Source: Lachnospiraceae bacterium (lineage in GTDB: Bacteria > Bacillota > Clostridia > Lachnospirales > Lachnospiraceae). Taken from it: a DNA stretch of 64,000 bases. Below, piece after piece: positions 17,734 through 26,742 of the stretch. The DNA lies in the NCBI GenBank assembly GCA_017540605.1, contig JAFYAS010000057.1, positions 31,993-95,992 of the forward strand. The letters run 5' to 3'. A program made the translations under genes and the position numbers. The notes beneath the pieces are model-generated. The model saw nothing but the letters and a program-made list of their open reading frames with translations, did no database searches and had not been told where the DNA came from. Within the stretch, counting starts at the first letter, position 1; each line of letters opens with the position of its first letter.

Positions 17734-18080
17734 GATTAGAAAGTCTCTTAATCCTATGTGATAGGAATTTCTGAAACGGTGCGATGACGGTCGGCTGTTA
17801 AGCTGCTCAGATAAGGCTACTAGCCCGTCAGAAATTACTGAATATAATTCAGGCTAATAAAAAGAGAACGGAACACCGAAGCTGTGAGCCAAAAGCGATC
17901 AGTGGGGAGTTGGCAACTCATGAAAGTCCCTTGAGTAAGGACTTAAAAGTGTGACTTATGTCGTAATGCGTCGAGAGAACACGATCCTTAATGTTTCGGA
18001 TGTCTACTGACTTTAACGAGTTTGGAGAATTCGCTAACGTGAGTGGATATCCTGCAAATTTATCTCACTCAAAGTCGCTG
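17734..18080 (+). ncRNA. Candidate large structured RNA upstream of the parM-like gene
   Basis: Many clear stems fill this gene-free stretch. GATTA/TAATC (17734-17753) and CCTAT/ATAGG (17753-17765) come first. AATTTCTGA (17766-17774) pairs with TCAGAAATT (17828-17836), enclosing a GGCT-ACT-AGCC hairpin. CTGAAT-ATA-ATTCAG (17838-17852), GAGTT-GGC-AACTC (17907-17919) and AAGTCC/GGACTT (17924-17944) follow. A closing helix joins GACTTT-AAC-GAGT (18009-18021) to ACTC-AAAGTC (18067-18076). TTGACA at 17703-17708 may be its -35 box. It ends about 30 bases before the parM-like start. I do not recognise the RNA class. Confidence 0.6.
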
Positions 18081-18111
18081 ATGAATCTAAATGAATGGAG
18101 GTAGAAGAACA

Positions 18112-19032
18112 ATGGATGATTTGATGGTTATAGGTATTGACCATGGCTGGAGCCATATGAAAACGAAGAATCATTGCTTTGTATCCGGCATTTCTGAAAT
18201 CGAATCAGAGCCTATTGTGTATGAGCATGTACTTGAATATAACGGTAAATTCTATCGTATCGGAGGAGAACGCTTAAAAGTACAGGAGGATAAGGTGAGC
18301 AACGAAAACTATTATCTTTTAACTCTTCCTGCAATCGGGTTAGAGATGAAGAGCAGAGGTGTAAATACAGCTCATGTTGCCCTTGCCGTCGGACTGCCAA
18401 TTGGGAGATTTGGAGCCGAGAAAAGGAACTTTATCAATTATCTGTCAAAAAATAAGATGGTCAAGTTTCGGTACGAGAAGAAGAAATACACTGTATTCAT
18501 TGAGAGGGTGCTTGTATATCCACAGTGCTATGGAGCGATTGTCAGTAAATTATCGGAAATGTATGGGCAGGAGTTTGTGGTTGACATAGGTTCTTGGACA
18601 GTTGATACCTTAAAGGTGATTGACAGATCGCCGGATGAATCAAGCAGCGGTTCTGATCCTAACGGTCTCATAACCTGTATGCGTAAGATTGAGGAACAAT
18701 GCGTAAAGCAAATGAATACCAAGATTGATGAATACGCTATCAGGGAAGTTATGATAAAAGGAGATGCCAATCTTGATAAGGAGTACATTGACATCATTAA
18801 AAGTGAACTTGTCAAGTACACGAAATCTGTGTTCCGTATAATTGTGGAGCAGGGAGTAAATGTAAAGACAACACCGATAACCTTTGTTGGTGGAGGTGCA
18901 GCTTTAATGAGAAGATATGGCGGAATTGATCAGAAGAACATTTCCTATATAGAGGATGTCAGAGCAAACGCCATAGGATATGAAGCTCTTGCAAGTTTGT
19001 ATCTTAGCAAAAGAATGAAAAAGGAAGCGTAG
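18112..19032 (+). CDS. ParM/Alp-like actin-family DNA segregation protein
   Basis: The 306-aa product has the actin-fold nucleotide motifs: phosphate 1 around Asp10 (VIGIDHGWSHMKT), phosphate 2 around Asp158 (VVDIGSWTVDTL) and the adenosine motif TFVGGGAALMRRYGG. Plasmid ParM-like filaments push sister copies apart. In a conjugative element they would stabilise the excised circle. The ATG at 18112 is chosen over one at 18091 because GGAGG lies between them. The gene is followed 9 bases later by a small protein with a ribbon-helix-helix-like start, the expected ParR partner. Confidence 0.85.
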   Translation: MDDLMVIGIDHGWSHMKTKNHCFVSGISEIESEPIVYEHVLEYNGKFYRIGGERLKVQEDKVSNENYYLLTLPAIGLEMKSRGVNTAHVALAVGLPIGRFGAEKRNFINYLSKNKMVKFRYEKKKYTVFIERVLVYPQCYGAIVSKLSEMYGQEFVVDIGSWTVDTLKVIDRSPDESSSGSDPNGLITCMRKIEEQCVKQMNTKIDEYAIREVMIKGDANLDKEYIDIIKSELVKYTKSVFRIIVEQGVNVKTTPITFVGGGAALMRRYGGIDQKNISYIEDVRANAIGYEALASLYLSKRMKKEA

Positions 19033-19041
19033 GTGATTATT

Positions 19042-19497
19042 ATGGCTGATTGCTTGCATTTTTCACTTCGGTTTAATTATGATAAGTCGGAACACCGTAA
19101 GATTATTGACGCTCTTGAGGATATTGATAAAACCAAATATGCTTCAAAGACGCATTTCATTATCTGTGCGCTTGAACATTATATTGATTGGATCGCTCTC
19201 GATGATACGACCAGATGGTCGATAGAAAAAGAAAGAGAGAATATGAATGCCGTATCAAAAAAAGAACTTGAAGATGCTATTGAATCTTTGAAGGCTTCTA
19301 TAAAGGCAGATTTGTATGAGAAGATGTTTCAGTATATGTCAGGTTCCGTGCAGGTTGGCAATGTAAAACAGGTGAATGAAGATTTATATGGTCCGAAAGA
19401 CCAAAATAAAGCGGATAAATCGCCGGCGGATATTGCCGAAGATTTAAGTCAATATTCAGGTGTGATGGAAAGCGTATTAAGCTGGAGCGAGGATTAA
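19042..19497 (+). CDS. ParR-like adaptor protein
   Basis: The 151-aa protein starts with HFSLRFNYDKSEHRKIIDAL and continues SKTHFIICALEHYI, a ribbon-helix-helix-like pattern (about residues 5-50). A coiled, acidic C-terminal half follows, ending SGVMESVLSWSED. Known ParR proteins bind centromere repeats with an N-terminal RHH and touch the ParM filament with an acidic C-terminal helix, which fits. It directly follows the parM-like gene. The start may be GTG 19033 or ATG 19042; ATG is better placed after AGGTG. Assignment is by position and pattern. Confidence 0.65.
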   Translation: MADCLHFSLRFNYDKSEHRKIIDALEDIDKTKYASKTHFIICALEHYIDWIALDDTTRWSIEKERENMNAVSKKELEDAIESLKASIKADLYEKMFQYMSGSVQVGNVKQVNEDLYGPKDQNKADKSPADIAEDLSQYSGVMESVLSWSED

Positions 19498-19510
19498 GGA
19501 GGTGAGGCTA

Positions 19511-19570
19511 ATGAAGCAGTTTGAGAGGCTGATAAGGCTGATCACATATCAGTTTCTTATCAAAGCATAG
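19511..19570 (+). CDS. 19-residue micro-ORF, MKQFERLIRLITYQFLIKA
   Basis: The frame is preceded by AAGGAGGTGAGG, an excellent ribosome site 14 bases after the ParR-like gene. The peptide would be a basic amphipathic helix with leucine, isoleucine and phenylalanine on one face, a type that often binds membranes. A terminator follows 36 bases later, so it is the last translated unit of the par operon. No family is recognised. Confidence 0.45.
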   Translation: MKQFERLIRLITYQFLIKA

Positions 19571-19606
19571 TAACAATTCAATATTCAATCTGAAGATCAG
19601 ATAGAA

Positions 19607-19638
19607 AAAGGTATGCCAATGTCGGTATGCCTTTTTTT
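19607..19638 (+). terminator. Terminator of the par-like operon
   Basis: AAAGGTATGCC (19607-19617) pairs with GGTATGCCTTT (19624-19634) over 11 bp with two G-U pairs, followed by T residues. Confidence 0.8.
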
Positions 19639-19690
19639 AATAGTCGAACAGATTGAGGCAACTAAAAAAGTGATTCATAAGGAGGATTTC

Positions 19691-22600
19691 ATGAGAGAAT
19701 TAAAACGTAAGATTGCCCTTTTCATGACGGTTGTTTTATCCGTCAGTGTATTCGGGCAGACAGGAACGGCTGCATTTGCAGCGGAAAATGTTGCAGCAGG
19801 CAATGAGGAGATAGCCCTTTACGATGAGGATGTAAGGACAGACCTTGATGCAGACGAGGTTGCAACGGCAGAAGATATCAATGTACTTATTGATTCTGAT
19901 TATGATGTGACAAATGTTAAGGACGGTATCAGCTTTGATGATACCAAGGTTAAGGTGGCTTATGTAGAGGATATGGGAAACTTCGATCTTTCCAAGGCAG
20001 GTAAATATGACACCTACTATAAGGTTGAGCCAAACAGTGGAAAGACAGCGTATCTGATACACAGAACGGTTACGGTTGACGAGCCTGATGTAACAGAAAG
20101 CTCGGAGAGTAACAGCGGTGAGGAAGAGAGCGATGGTTCGGACGATGATCCTGTTCCGTTAGTCGGAGATGAAAGGAATCCGAAGGAGCTTCCGCTTTCT
20201 GAGGGAGAATTGGAGAACATCCAGAGCAGTACGGCTTCTTTTAGTATCATTCTTGATGATGATCAGGATGCAGAGCTTATCGAGGAAGGCGTAAATCCTG
20301 AGACGGGAGCTACGGAGGAAGAGCTTAATGAGGATACTGACAGTGACGATACTGATGATACCTCAAAGGATACAAGTTTTCTAAGTACAGTTGGTTCACT
20401 TTTTTCTAAGGCGGCAGATGTGGTATTTCCTACCATAGTAGCCCATGCTGCTGAAAAAAAGGATAAAATGAAAGTCTCTTATTCAGGATATGCAAGTTAT
20501 TGTGGTCACAGAACCGGTATCAAGTATATCTCCGAGGAAGGTGATTATAAAAACCATCTTGTCTACTGTATGGATATGAAGAAGAACACAACCAGTGGTA
20601 CTGTATCGGCAGGCGGTAAGATCAAAGCTCAAATCACATTCTGTCTGGTAAACGGAGCAAGAAAACTTGGAGGTAAATGTCATACTTCAAAGTATTCTTC
20701 AGATTCTGCTGCTGCAGATTATTTTATTACAAGTGCAGCAATTCATGTACTAAACGGTGAGGTAAAGCTTTCATATTACAACAACGGAAGCGGTGTTTAT
20801 AAGAACATCGAGCAGATGGTAAACGATGCGAAAAAGATAGACAAGTCAAAGTATAATCTTGAGACAGGTCTTACCAAGAGCATAACTTATAAAATTTCAC
20901 CTAAGCAGACTGAATGGAAGAGCGTTGGTGACGGACTTTACAGAACTACCGAGAAGTTCGTTCGTACCAAGAGCGGAACTATTACCAATGTTAAGTATGA
21001 GATCAAGGGTGCTCCTTCCGGATTAAAGGTTGGTGAGTCTAAAAAAGATTCAGGTGACATTGACAATGAAACAGATCTTAAAGGATTTGACATTTGCGTA
21101 GCGCAGACGGATTACGATAAACCATCATCTAACTTTTATCTGTATTGTAATGAGGAAGCAATGACTAAGATAAATGAAGGCAAAAGTGTTATCAAGGTTG
21201 TTGCTAAGGCATATTCGGATGAAAAGGGCGGTCGTAAGTGGACACCTACTGTTGTATCACAGCAGAAGATCACATTCCTTGAAGAGTTTAATACGCTGTC
21301 TGCTTCTGCAACAGTAAAGGTTACTTCTAACTATAAGAAGGGTTCAATCTCCATAAAGAAGATTGATAAGAATACCTTAACACCGATTGACGGAGCAACT
21401 TATTATATGTATGAGGACGAAGCCTGTGAAGAGTTCTTCTGTGAATTAAAAAGCACAGGAAACGGGCTATATGCTTCTGAGGTTGAGACACTGACACAGG
21501 ATAAATACTACCTTGTTGAGATGGAAAGCCCGGATGGTTATCAGCTTGATGAAACAGTCCATGAGGTTGACATTTCTTATTTTACCATTTATGGCGCTGA
21601 CGGAAAGGTGACTCAGCAGGGCAAAGAATATACACATAACGAAACACCGGAATATGTCGGAGTTATGGTTGGTAAAAAGGATTCTTTTACAGGAAATGAG
21701 ATCAAGACAGCAGGCTTTGCAGTCTTTAATGATGCAAATTGTACCCAGAGGACTATAGTTGAGGCAGGGAAAGATAATTCGGAAGTTCCTATTTTTCATT
21801 ATGACGAGGACTTAGGTGCTGCGGTTTCTTCAGGCTTTATAAAGACGCAGGACACTTATTATGTCAAAGAGGTTGAGATTCCGGACGGTTATTCCGGTCT
21901 TAATACGGTATGGGAAGTACAGCCTGAAAACGGTGAGACAGTCTATAAGGAAGTGACCAATACACCGATACGCTGTGATGTAAATGCTAAAAAGAATCAA
22001 AAGACAGAGGGGCTTATGGGTGATGCAACACTTGTCGGTGCAACTTATGGTCTTTATGCGGCAGAGGATATCAAATATCCAGACGGTTCGGGTACAGTCA
22101 CCTATAATGCAAACGATCCGATCAAGTCAGTTAAGGGTACGGATTTTAAGTTTAATGAAGTGCCTGCCACAAAGGATACTTTACTTGCAACGATAAAGAC
22201 TGACAGCAACACCGAGTTTTCATTTTCAAATCTGTATTTCGGTAATTACTATATCAAAGAGATTGAACCGAGTGTCGGCTGTATCTTGGATGAAACGTTA
22301 TATGACTTAAAGTACAGAGAGGCAACAGACACCCATTCCGATATCTCCTTAAATCAGGATGTATATGAGGATGTTAAAAAGCAGGCTTTTGAGATCATTA
22401 AGGTTTCAACAGACGGTGATACCGGCGAGACTGACAAAGTTCAGGGAGCCGAATTTACCGTTAAATTGGTATCTGAAATCAATAAAGTCGGCTGGGATGA
22501 AGCAACGACTTACGATACCCTTGTAACGGATGATAAAGGCTATGCTAAATCAGTAGAGCTTCCGTATGGCGAGTATCTGGTCAAGGAGACAAAGGTTCCA

Positions 22601-24877
22601 AAAGACCTTTATAAGACGGATGATTTTACGGTCAAGATCACTGAGGATTCAAGGACGCCGCAAGTATGGAGAACGCTAAATGACGCACCATTTAAGTCTT
22701 ATATCCGTATTGTGAAAAAGGATGCGGAAAGCGGCGAGATCGTGCTTATGCCGGGAGTTACTTTCAAGATCAGGAAAGGTCATTCGGTAAGCAAGGACGC
22801 TGACGGTGTATCAGGTGACAGTAAGAAGTCAGATTTAAGTTCTGATTCTTCAATATCAGCCAATGCAGATGATAAATCTTCTTATGTCGAACAGAAGGTG
22901 GGAGATAGGAAGATTTCAGAGTTTACCACCGATGAAACGGGAACAGTTACCACGCCGCTTAAATTGAAGTATGGTGACTATGAAGTTGTGGAGATCAAAG
23001 CACCTGAAGGTTATCTCATTACCGACGAGCCAAAGCCATTTACCGTAACAAAAGAAGGTGCGGTTGAGGTGTTAGAGGATAGTGATGGTGATCCTGTTAT
23101 TACGGTTGAGATTGAGAATAAGCCTGTAAAGGGCAAGGTAAGTATCAAAAAGTCAGGTGAGGTTTTGGTAAGTGCTGAGTATGATACAATTATTGATCGT
23201 ATTTTGACAGCTATAACAGGTGATAACCGAAGCGTGACCTTTAAGTATGAGGAACAGCCATTAAAGGGTGCTAAGTATCAGCTAATTGCAGCCGAGGATA
23301 TCTTTACACCGGATCATCAGTTGGCAGTCAGTAAGAATGCAAGTGGTAATTCAAGCAGTAACGCAAGCAGTAATGCAAGCAAAGAGGCAATCAAAACTTT
23401 GGGTGACGGAGCAAACAGCAATGCAAGCAAAGAGGCAATTAAAACCTCTGGTAACAGCGTGAGCAACAATGTAAGCAAGGACGCAGTTTCCGGTGCAGGC
23501 ATAACTTCGGGAGAAAGTATAAGCAAGGATGCCGAGAGCAACTCTGATGCTAACAAGGATAATAAGCCTAAAAGCAATAGGAAGATAGCTGTTTATAACG
23601 GTATTCCTGTTGTGAGCGGTGCAGCCGTTGCGGTTCTTGAGACCGATGAAAAAGGCGAAGCAAGTGTTGAAGGACTTCCTCTTGGCAAGTATCGCTTGGT
23701 TGAGATAGAAGCTCCAAAGGGTTATGTCCTTGACGAGACAGCCAAAGAGATTGAACTTACCTATAAGGACGATCATACGGAGGTTGTTTATGCAAATGCA
23801 GAGTTTGTGGATAAGAGAGTGAAAACACAGCTTTCACTTGTCAAGAAAAACTCCGTAAATCACATACCTGTTGAGGGAGCTACCTACGGTGTATATGCTA
23901 CCGAGGATATCTTGGGAAGAAACGATGCTGTACTTGTGGAAGCGGATTCTCTGATTCAGTCAGCAAAGACTGACGAGAATGGTGTTGCAAGCTTTGATGC
24001 AGACCTGCCTCTTGGCAAATACTATGTGAAAGAGATTGAAACAGCTCCGGGCTACTTGGTAGACGAGAGTGAGTATGAGGTTGACTTCACATATAAAGAT
24101 CAAAAGATAGAGCTTTTAACTGAAGAGATTCCTGTAGAGGAGACTCCGATCATTGTTGAAATCTCAAAGAGTGATATTACGACGGGGAAAGAGCTTCCCG
24201 GTGCAAAGTTGGAGATTATCGACAAGAACGGAGAGACCTTTGCGGCATGGACAACTGACGGGAAGCCTTATACCATCAATGCAATTCCTGCAGGAGAGTA
24301 CACTTTAAGAGAGACGACTTCTCCGTATGGATATCAGATTGCAGAGGAAGTGAAGTTTACCGTAGAGGAGACAGGCGAGATTCAAAAGGTCGCTATGTCT
24401 GATGCAAGAGTCCTTGGAATGCTCCATATCGTCAAAACAGACAGTGATACAAAGAAACCATTGTCTGGTGTTGAGTTTGAAATACGAGACGAGAAGGGCA
24501 AGGTTCTTACAAAGTTAAAGACCGACAAGGACGGTAAGGCAGTCACAGAGCCTATTCCAATCGGCAGCTACAAAGAGGACGGTACTTTCGATAAAGATCT
24601 CCACTACTATGTGGTTGAGACAAAAGCTCTTGACGGTTATGTTCTTGATAAGACAAAGCATGATATCACGCTTAAGTATGATGATAATCCGCCTGAGTTT
24701 GTCGAGTACACGCTAAATGTCAAGAACAAGCCTAATAAACCGCATAAGCCTAAGCTTCCTCAGACCGGCGGTGATTTTAATCCGTGGGTATTTGCGGGAG
24801 CAGGAGCAGGTATTCTTATCGGAGCGGCTATCTGGTATTTTAGGAGACGAAAGAGATTTCCTAAGATACGAAAATGA
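19691..24877 (+). CDS. LPQTG-anchored multidomain surface adhesin with SpaA/Cna_B repeats
   Basis: This 1728-aa secreted protein has a signal peptide (MRELKRKIALFMTVVLSVSV, cut near residue 30), an acidic region, and a thioester-domain-like fold around residues 265-420 (YCGHRTG, LVYCMDM). A series of about ten SpaA/Cna_B prealbumin-like domains follows, recognisable by GATY, E-x-xAPxGY and YY(V/I)KE repeats. A basic proline stretch, LPQTG (1689-1693), a membrane helix and RRRKRF complete it. Sortase would attach it to the wall; the sortase gene at 50668 is the obvious partner. It probably promotes contact with recipient or host surfaces. The usual thioester glutamine seems replaced by Ser348 (FITSAAIH). 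ATG 19691 follows AAGGAGGA. Confidence 0.9.
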   Translation: MRELKRKIALFMTVVLSVSVFGQTGTAAFAAENVAAGNEEIALYDEDVRTDLDADEVATAEDINVLIDSDYDVTNVKDGISFDDTKVKVAYVEDMGNFDLSKAGKYDTYYKVEPNSGKTAYLIHRTVTVDEPDVTESSESNSGEEESDGSDDDPVPLVGDERNPKELPLSEGELENIQSSTASFSIILDDDQDAELIEEGVNPETGATEEELNEDTDSDDTDDTSKDTSFLSTVGSLFSKAADVVFPTIVAHAAEKKDKMKVSYSGYASYCGHRTGIKYISEEGDYKNHLVYCMDMKKNTTSGTVSAGGKIKAQITFCLVNGARKLGGKCHTSKYSSDSAAADYFITSAAIHVLNGEVKLSYYNNGSGVYKNIEQMVNDAKKIDKSKYNLETGLTKSITYKISPKQTEWKSVGDGLYRTTEKFVRTKSGTITNVKYEIKGAPSGLKVGESKKDSGDIDNETDLKGFDICVAQTDYDKPSSNFYLYCNEEAMTKINEGKSVIKVVAKAYSDEKGGRKWTPTVVSQQKITFLEEFNTLSASATVKVTSNYKKGSISIKKIDKNTLTPIDGATYYMYEDEACEEFFCELKSTGNGLYASEVETLTQDKYYLVEMESPDGYQLDETVHEVDISYFTIYGADGKVTQQGKEYTHNETPEYVGVMVGKKDSFTGNEIKTAGFAVFNDANCTQRTIVEAGKDNSEVPIFHYDEDLGAAVSSGFIKTQDTYYVKEVEIPDGYSGLNTVWEVQPENGETVYKEVTNTPIRCDVNAKKNQKTEGLMGDATLVGATYGLYAAEDIKYPDGSGTVTYNANDPIKSVKGTDFKFNEVPATKDTLLATIKTDSNTEFSFSNLYFGNYYIKEIEPSVGCILDETLYDLKYREATDTHSDISLNQDVYEDVKKQAFEIIKVSTDGDTGETDKVQGAEFTVKLVSEINKVGWDEATTYDTLVTDDKGYAKSVELPYGEYLVKETKVPKDLYKTDDFTVKITEDSRTPQVWRTLNDAPFKSYIRIVKKDAESGEIVLMPGVTFKIRKGHSVSKDADGVSGDSKKSDLSSDSSISANADDKSSYVEQKVGDRKISEFTTDETGTVTTPLKLKYGDYEVVEIKAPEGYLITDEPKPFTVTKEGAVEVLEDSDGDPVITVEIENKPVKGKVSIKKSGEVLVSAEYDTIIDRILTAITGDNRSVTFKYEEQPLKGAKYQLIAAEDIFTPDHQLAVSKNASGNSSSNASSNASKEAIKTLGDGANSNASKEAIKTSGNSVSNNVSKDAVSGAGITSGESISKDAESNSDANKDNKPKSNRKIAVYNGIPVVSGAAVAVLETDEKGEASVEGLPLGKYRLVEIEAPKGYVLDETAKEIELTYKDDHTEVVYANAEFVDKRVKTQLSLVKKNSVNHIPVEGATYGVYATEDILGRNDAVLVEADSLIQSAKTDENGVASFDADLPLGKYYVKEIETAPGYLVDESEYEVDFTYKDQKIELLTEEIPVEETPIIVEISKSDITTGKELPGAKLEIIDKNGETFAAWTTDGKPYTINAIPAGEYTLRETTSPYGYQIAEEVKFTVEETGEIQKVAMSDARVLGMLHIVKTDSDTKKPLSGVEFEIRDEKGKVLTKLKTDKDGKAVTEPIPIGSYKEDGTFDKDLHYYVVETKALDGYVLDKTKHDITLKYDDNPPEFVEYTLNVKNKPNKPHKPKLPQTGGDFNPWVFAGAGAGILIGAAIWYFRRRKRFPKIRK

Positions 24878-24910
24878 ATATCAAACAGAATAATGTAACT
24901 ATGTGTAACG

Positions 24911-24978
24911 GAGAAGCTAAAATGTACGCTTCTCTTATTTTTTGCCATCGGATAAAAGCCAATGCTTTATCCGGTGGC
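24911..24978 (+). terminator. Double hairpin after the adhesin gene
   Basis: GAGAAGC (24911-24917) pairs with GCTTCTC (24928-24934) before TTATTTTTT. Immediately afterwards GCCATCGGATAAA (24944-24956) pairs with TTTATCCGGTGGC (24966-24978) over 13 bp, again followed by a T-rich tail. The two in series should strongly separate the adhesin from the next gene. Confidence 0.82.
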
Positions 24979-25007
24979 ATTACTATTTTTAAGGAGGAAT
25001 GTTAATC

Positions 25008-26006
25008 ATGATGGATTATACAATGTTTAAGGAATTAGTGAAGGATAAGTTTATGGATTATATGCCGGAGAACTTTAAGACAGGGGACTTAAGAATCAAT
25101 AAGGTCAATAAGATCAATGGTTCTAAGGATGGACTGAGCATTTATATGGATGGAGCTAAGGGAGCGCCAACCATTTATCTTGATGATGTGTATGAGCGTT
25201 TTAAGAAAAGTGAGAATCTTGAGCAGACTTTTAAGGAAGCTGCCGAGCTTTATGTAAAAGCACTTACTGAAATGCCACCCATCCCGGTAAATAGTCTTGT
25301 CTCAGATTCTAAAGATAAGATTTATATGGTGCTTATCAATACGGAATCAAACAAGGATATCCTAAATGATGCACCGCACAGAGAGGTGAATGATACTTCC
25401 GTCATCTATCGTATTCTTGTCAGTGATGATGAAAAGGGTATCGGAAGCGCGCTTGTCACAAACCATATCGCTGAGGAGATGGGAATTAGTGAGGAAGAGC
25501 TTTTTAATGCTGCGATAGAGAATACGCCAAAGTTATTTCCACCGACCGTAAAGCCAATGTCACAGGTCATGTTCGGAATCTTAACAAATGACGGTGGCAT
25601 GCCTAAAGAGGTGGCGGAGCAGGTACTTGATGGACTGAGAGACGATGGTGAGATGATGTGGATTATTTCAAATAATAAGGGTGTATCCGGAGCAGTGAAT
25701 ATGCTCTTTGAGAAGAATCTTCACGAACTTGCTAAGGGTGTAAATGATGATCTTTATATCCTTCCTTCATCAATCCATGAAGTTATTGCTATACCTGCAA
25801 GTCTTGGTGAACCAAAGGAACTTGCCGAAATGGTGCTTCAGGTGAATACGGAGGTAGTTGATGTTTCTGAGAGACTTTCCAATCAGGTATATCATTACGA
25901 CAAGGAAGCACGAAAGCTTTCCATGGCTACGGATACACCAAACAAAGGTATTATAAATGCAGTTGCGGAAGTAGAGCTTGTCTATGATAAGGAGCAGAAG
26001 CGATAG
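25008..26006 (+). CDS. DUF5688-like conserved element protein
   Basis: This is a soluble 332-aa protein without signal peptide or membrane helices. The pattern IYLDDVYERFKKSENLEQTF near residue 60 and the later PMSQVMFGILTNDGG resemble DUF5688 proteins, which are frequent in Lachnospiraceae conjugative elements and have no known function. AAGGAGGA at 24991-24998 supports a start at 25008 (or 25011), not 24999. It heads a tight gene group with the small acidic protein, radC-like and primase-like genes. Confidence 0.7.
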   Translation: MMDYTMFKELVKDKFMDYMPENFKTGDLRINKVNKINGSKDGLSIYMDGAKGAPTIYLDDVYERFKKSENLEQTFKEAAELYVKALTEMPPIPVNSLVSDSKDKIYMVLINTESNKDILNDAPHREVNDTSVIYRILVSDDEKGIGSALVTNHIAEEMGISEEELFNAAIENTPKLFPPTVKPMSQVMFGILTNDGGMPKEVAEQVLDGLRDDGEMMWIISNNKGVSGAVNMLFEKNLHELAKGVNDDLYILPSSIHEVIAIPASLGEPKELAEMVLQVNTEVVDVSERLSNQVYHYDKEARKLSMATDTPNKGIINAVAEVELVYDKEQKR

Positions 26007-26018
26007 GGGGTGATCTAA

Positions 26019-26147
26019 GTGGATGAGGTGCTTGAAGTTGACAGCATAGAGGCACTGATTGCCATGATTACCGATATGCCCGATGGCGTCATGCTTGAGG
26101 TGGAGCTTGGAGAGGAGGATGCAGATGACAGGAGAGAGGACATTTAA
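26019..26147 (+). CDS. Small acidic protein, 42 aa
   Basis: A GTG-started frame after GGGGGTGAT encodes VDEVLEVDSIEALIAMITDM continuing to a stop inside the next gene. About a third of the residues are acidic. It overlaps the radC-like gene by 23 bases and supplies that gene's ribosome site, so translation is probably coupled. No family is recognised. Very acidic small proteins in mobile elements sometimes mimic DNA, but nothing here proves it. Confidence 0.55.
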   Translation: MDEVLEVDSIEALIAMITDMPDGVMLEVELGEEDADDRREDI

Positions 26148-26742
26148 GCTAGATGTGGTCAGCATCCGCCTTGTAAAAGACGCTCCCATATATTCCATGA
26201 CAAAGGTAACGACACCTGAGACTGCAATAGAGGCGGTCGGGAATGTGCTTTCTGATATGGACAGAGAAGTGATCACAATCATAAATCTTAGATCTGACGG
26301 CACTCCGATCAATGTAAACTTTGCCAGTGTCGGAACATTAAACGGTGCTATGGCTGAGCCGAGGGAACTTCTAAAATCGTCCATTCTTTCAAATGCTGCC
26401 AATATGATCATGGTCCATAATCATCCTTCGGGATGCTTAGAACCTTCCAAGACTGACATAGAACTCACAAACAGGTTGATAGAGGTTTTCTCGCTTATGG
26501 GAATACCTCTTGTAGACCATGTGATCGTAGGCGGTGACAACAAAAGTTTTTACAGTATGAGGGAAAAAGGCACGGTGGAATTTAACAAAAGACCGGTCTA
26601 CTCAAGCCTTATCGACACACTTAAATTTCAGAAGGTTGCAGAGGAAGTGCCGAAAGGAATTGTTGCGGCAGACTGGAGAAAGGAGACTCTTGGCTATGGG
26701 AATGTTCACGACAAGGGAGTTAGAGATAGCAAAAAGCGTTGA
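26125..26742 (+). CDS. RadC-like JAB/MPN-domain protein
   Basis: The 205-aa protein consists mainly of the RadC-type JAB domain. The metal-binding motif is MVHNHPSGCLEPSKTDIELT, with His98 and His100 and a downstream aspartate, and an upstream LRSDGTP loop. RadC-like proteins are common on mobile elements; their role in DNA metabolism is still unsettled. The N-terminal helix-hairpin-helix of chromosomal RadC is absent, which is normal for element versions. ATG 26125 follows GGAGAGGAGG. Its 3' end overlaps the primase-like gene by 47 bases. Confidence 0.82.
   Translation: MTGERTFKLDVVSIRLVKDAPIYSMTKVTTPETAIEAVGNVLSDMDREVITIINLRSDGTPINVNFASVGTLNGAMAEPRELLKSSILSNAANMIMVHNHPSGCLEPSKTDIELTNRLIEVFSLMGIPLVDHVIVGGDNKSFYSMREKGTVEFNKRPVYSSLIDTLKFQKVAEEVPKGIVAADWRKETLGYGNVHDKGVRDSKKR

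Noticed and set aside
23331..23575. CRISPR-like or minisatellite repeat on the minus strand of the adhesin gene
   Set aside because: The repetition follows the codons of a Ser/Asn/Lys-rich linker and varies with them, so it is coding low complexity.
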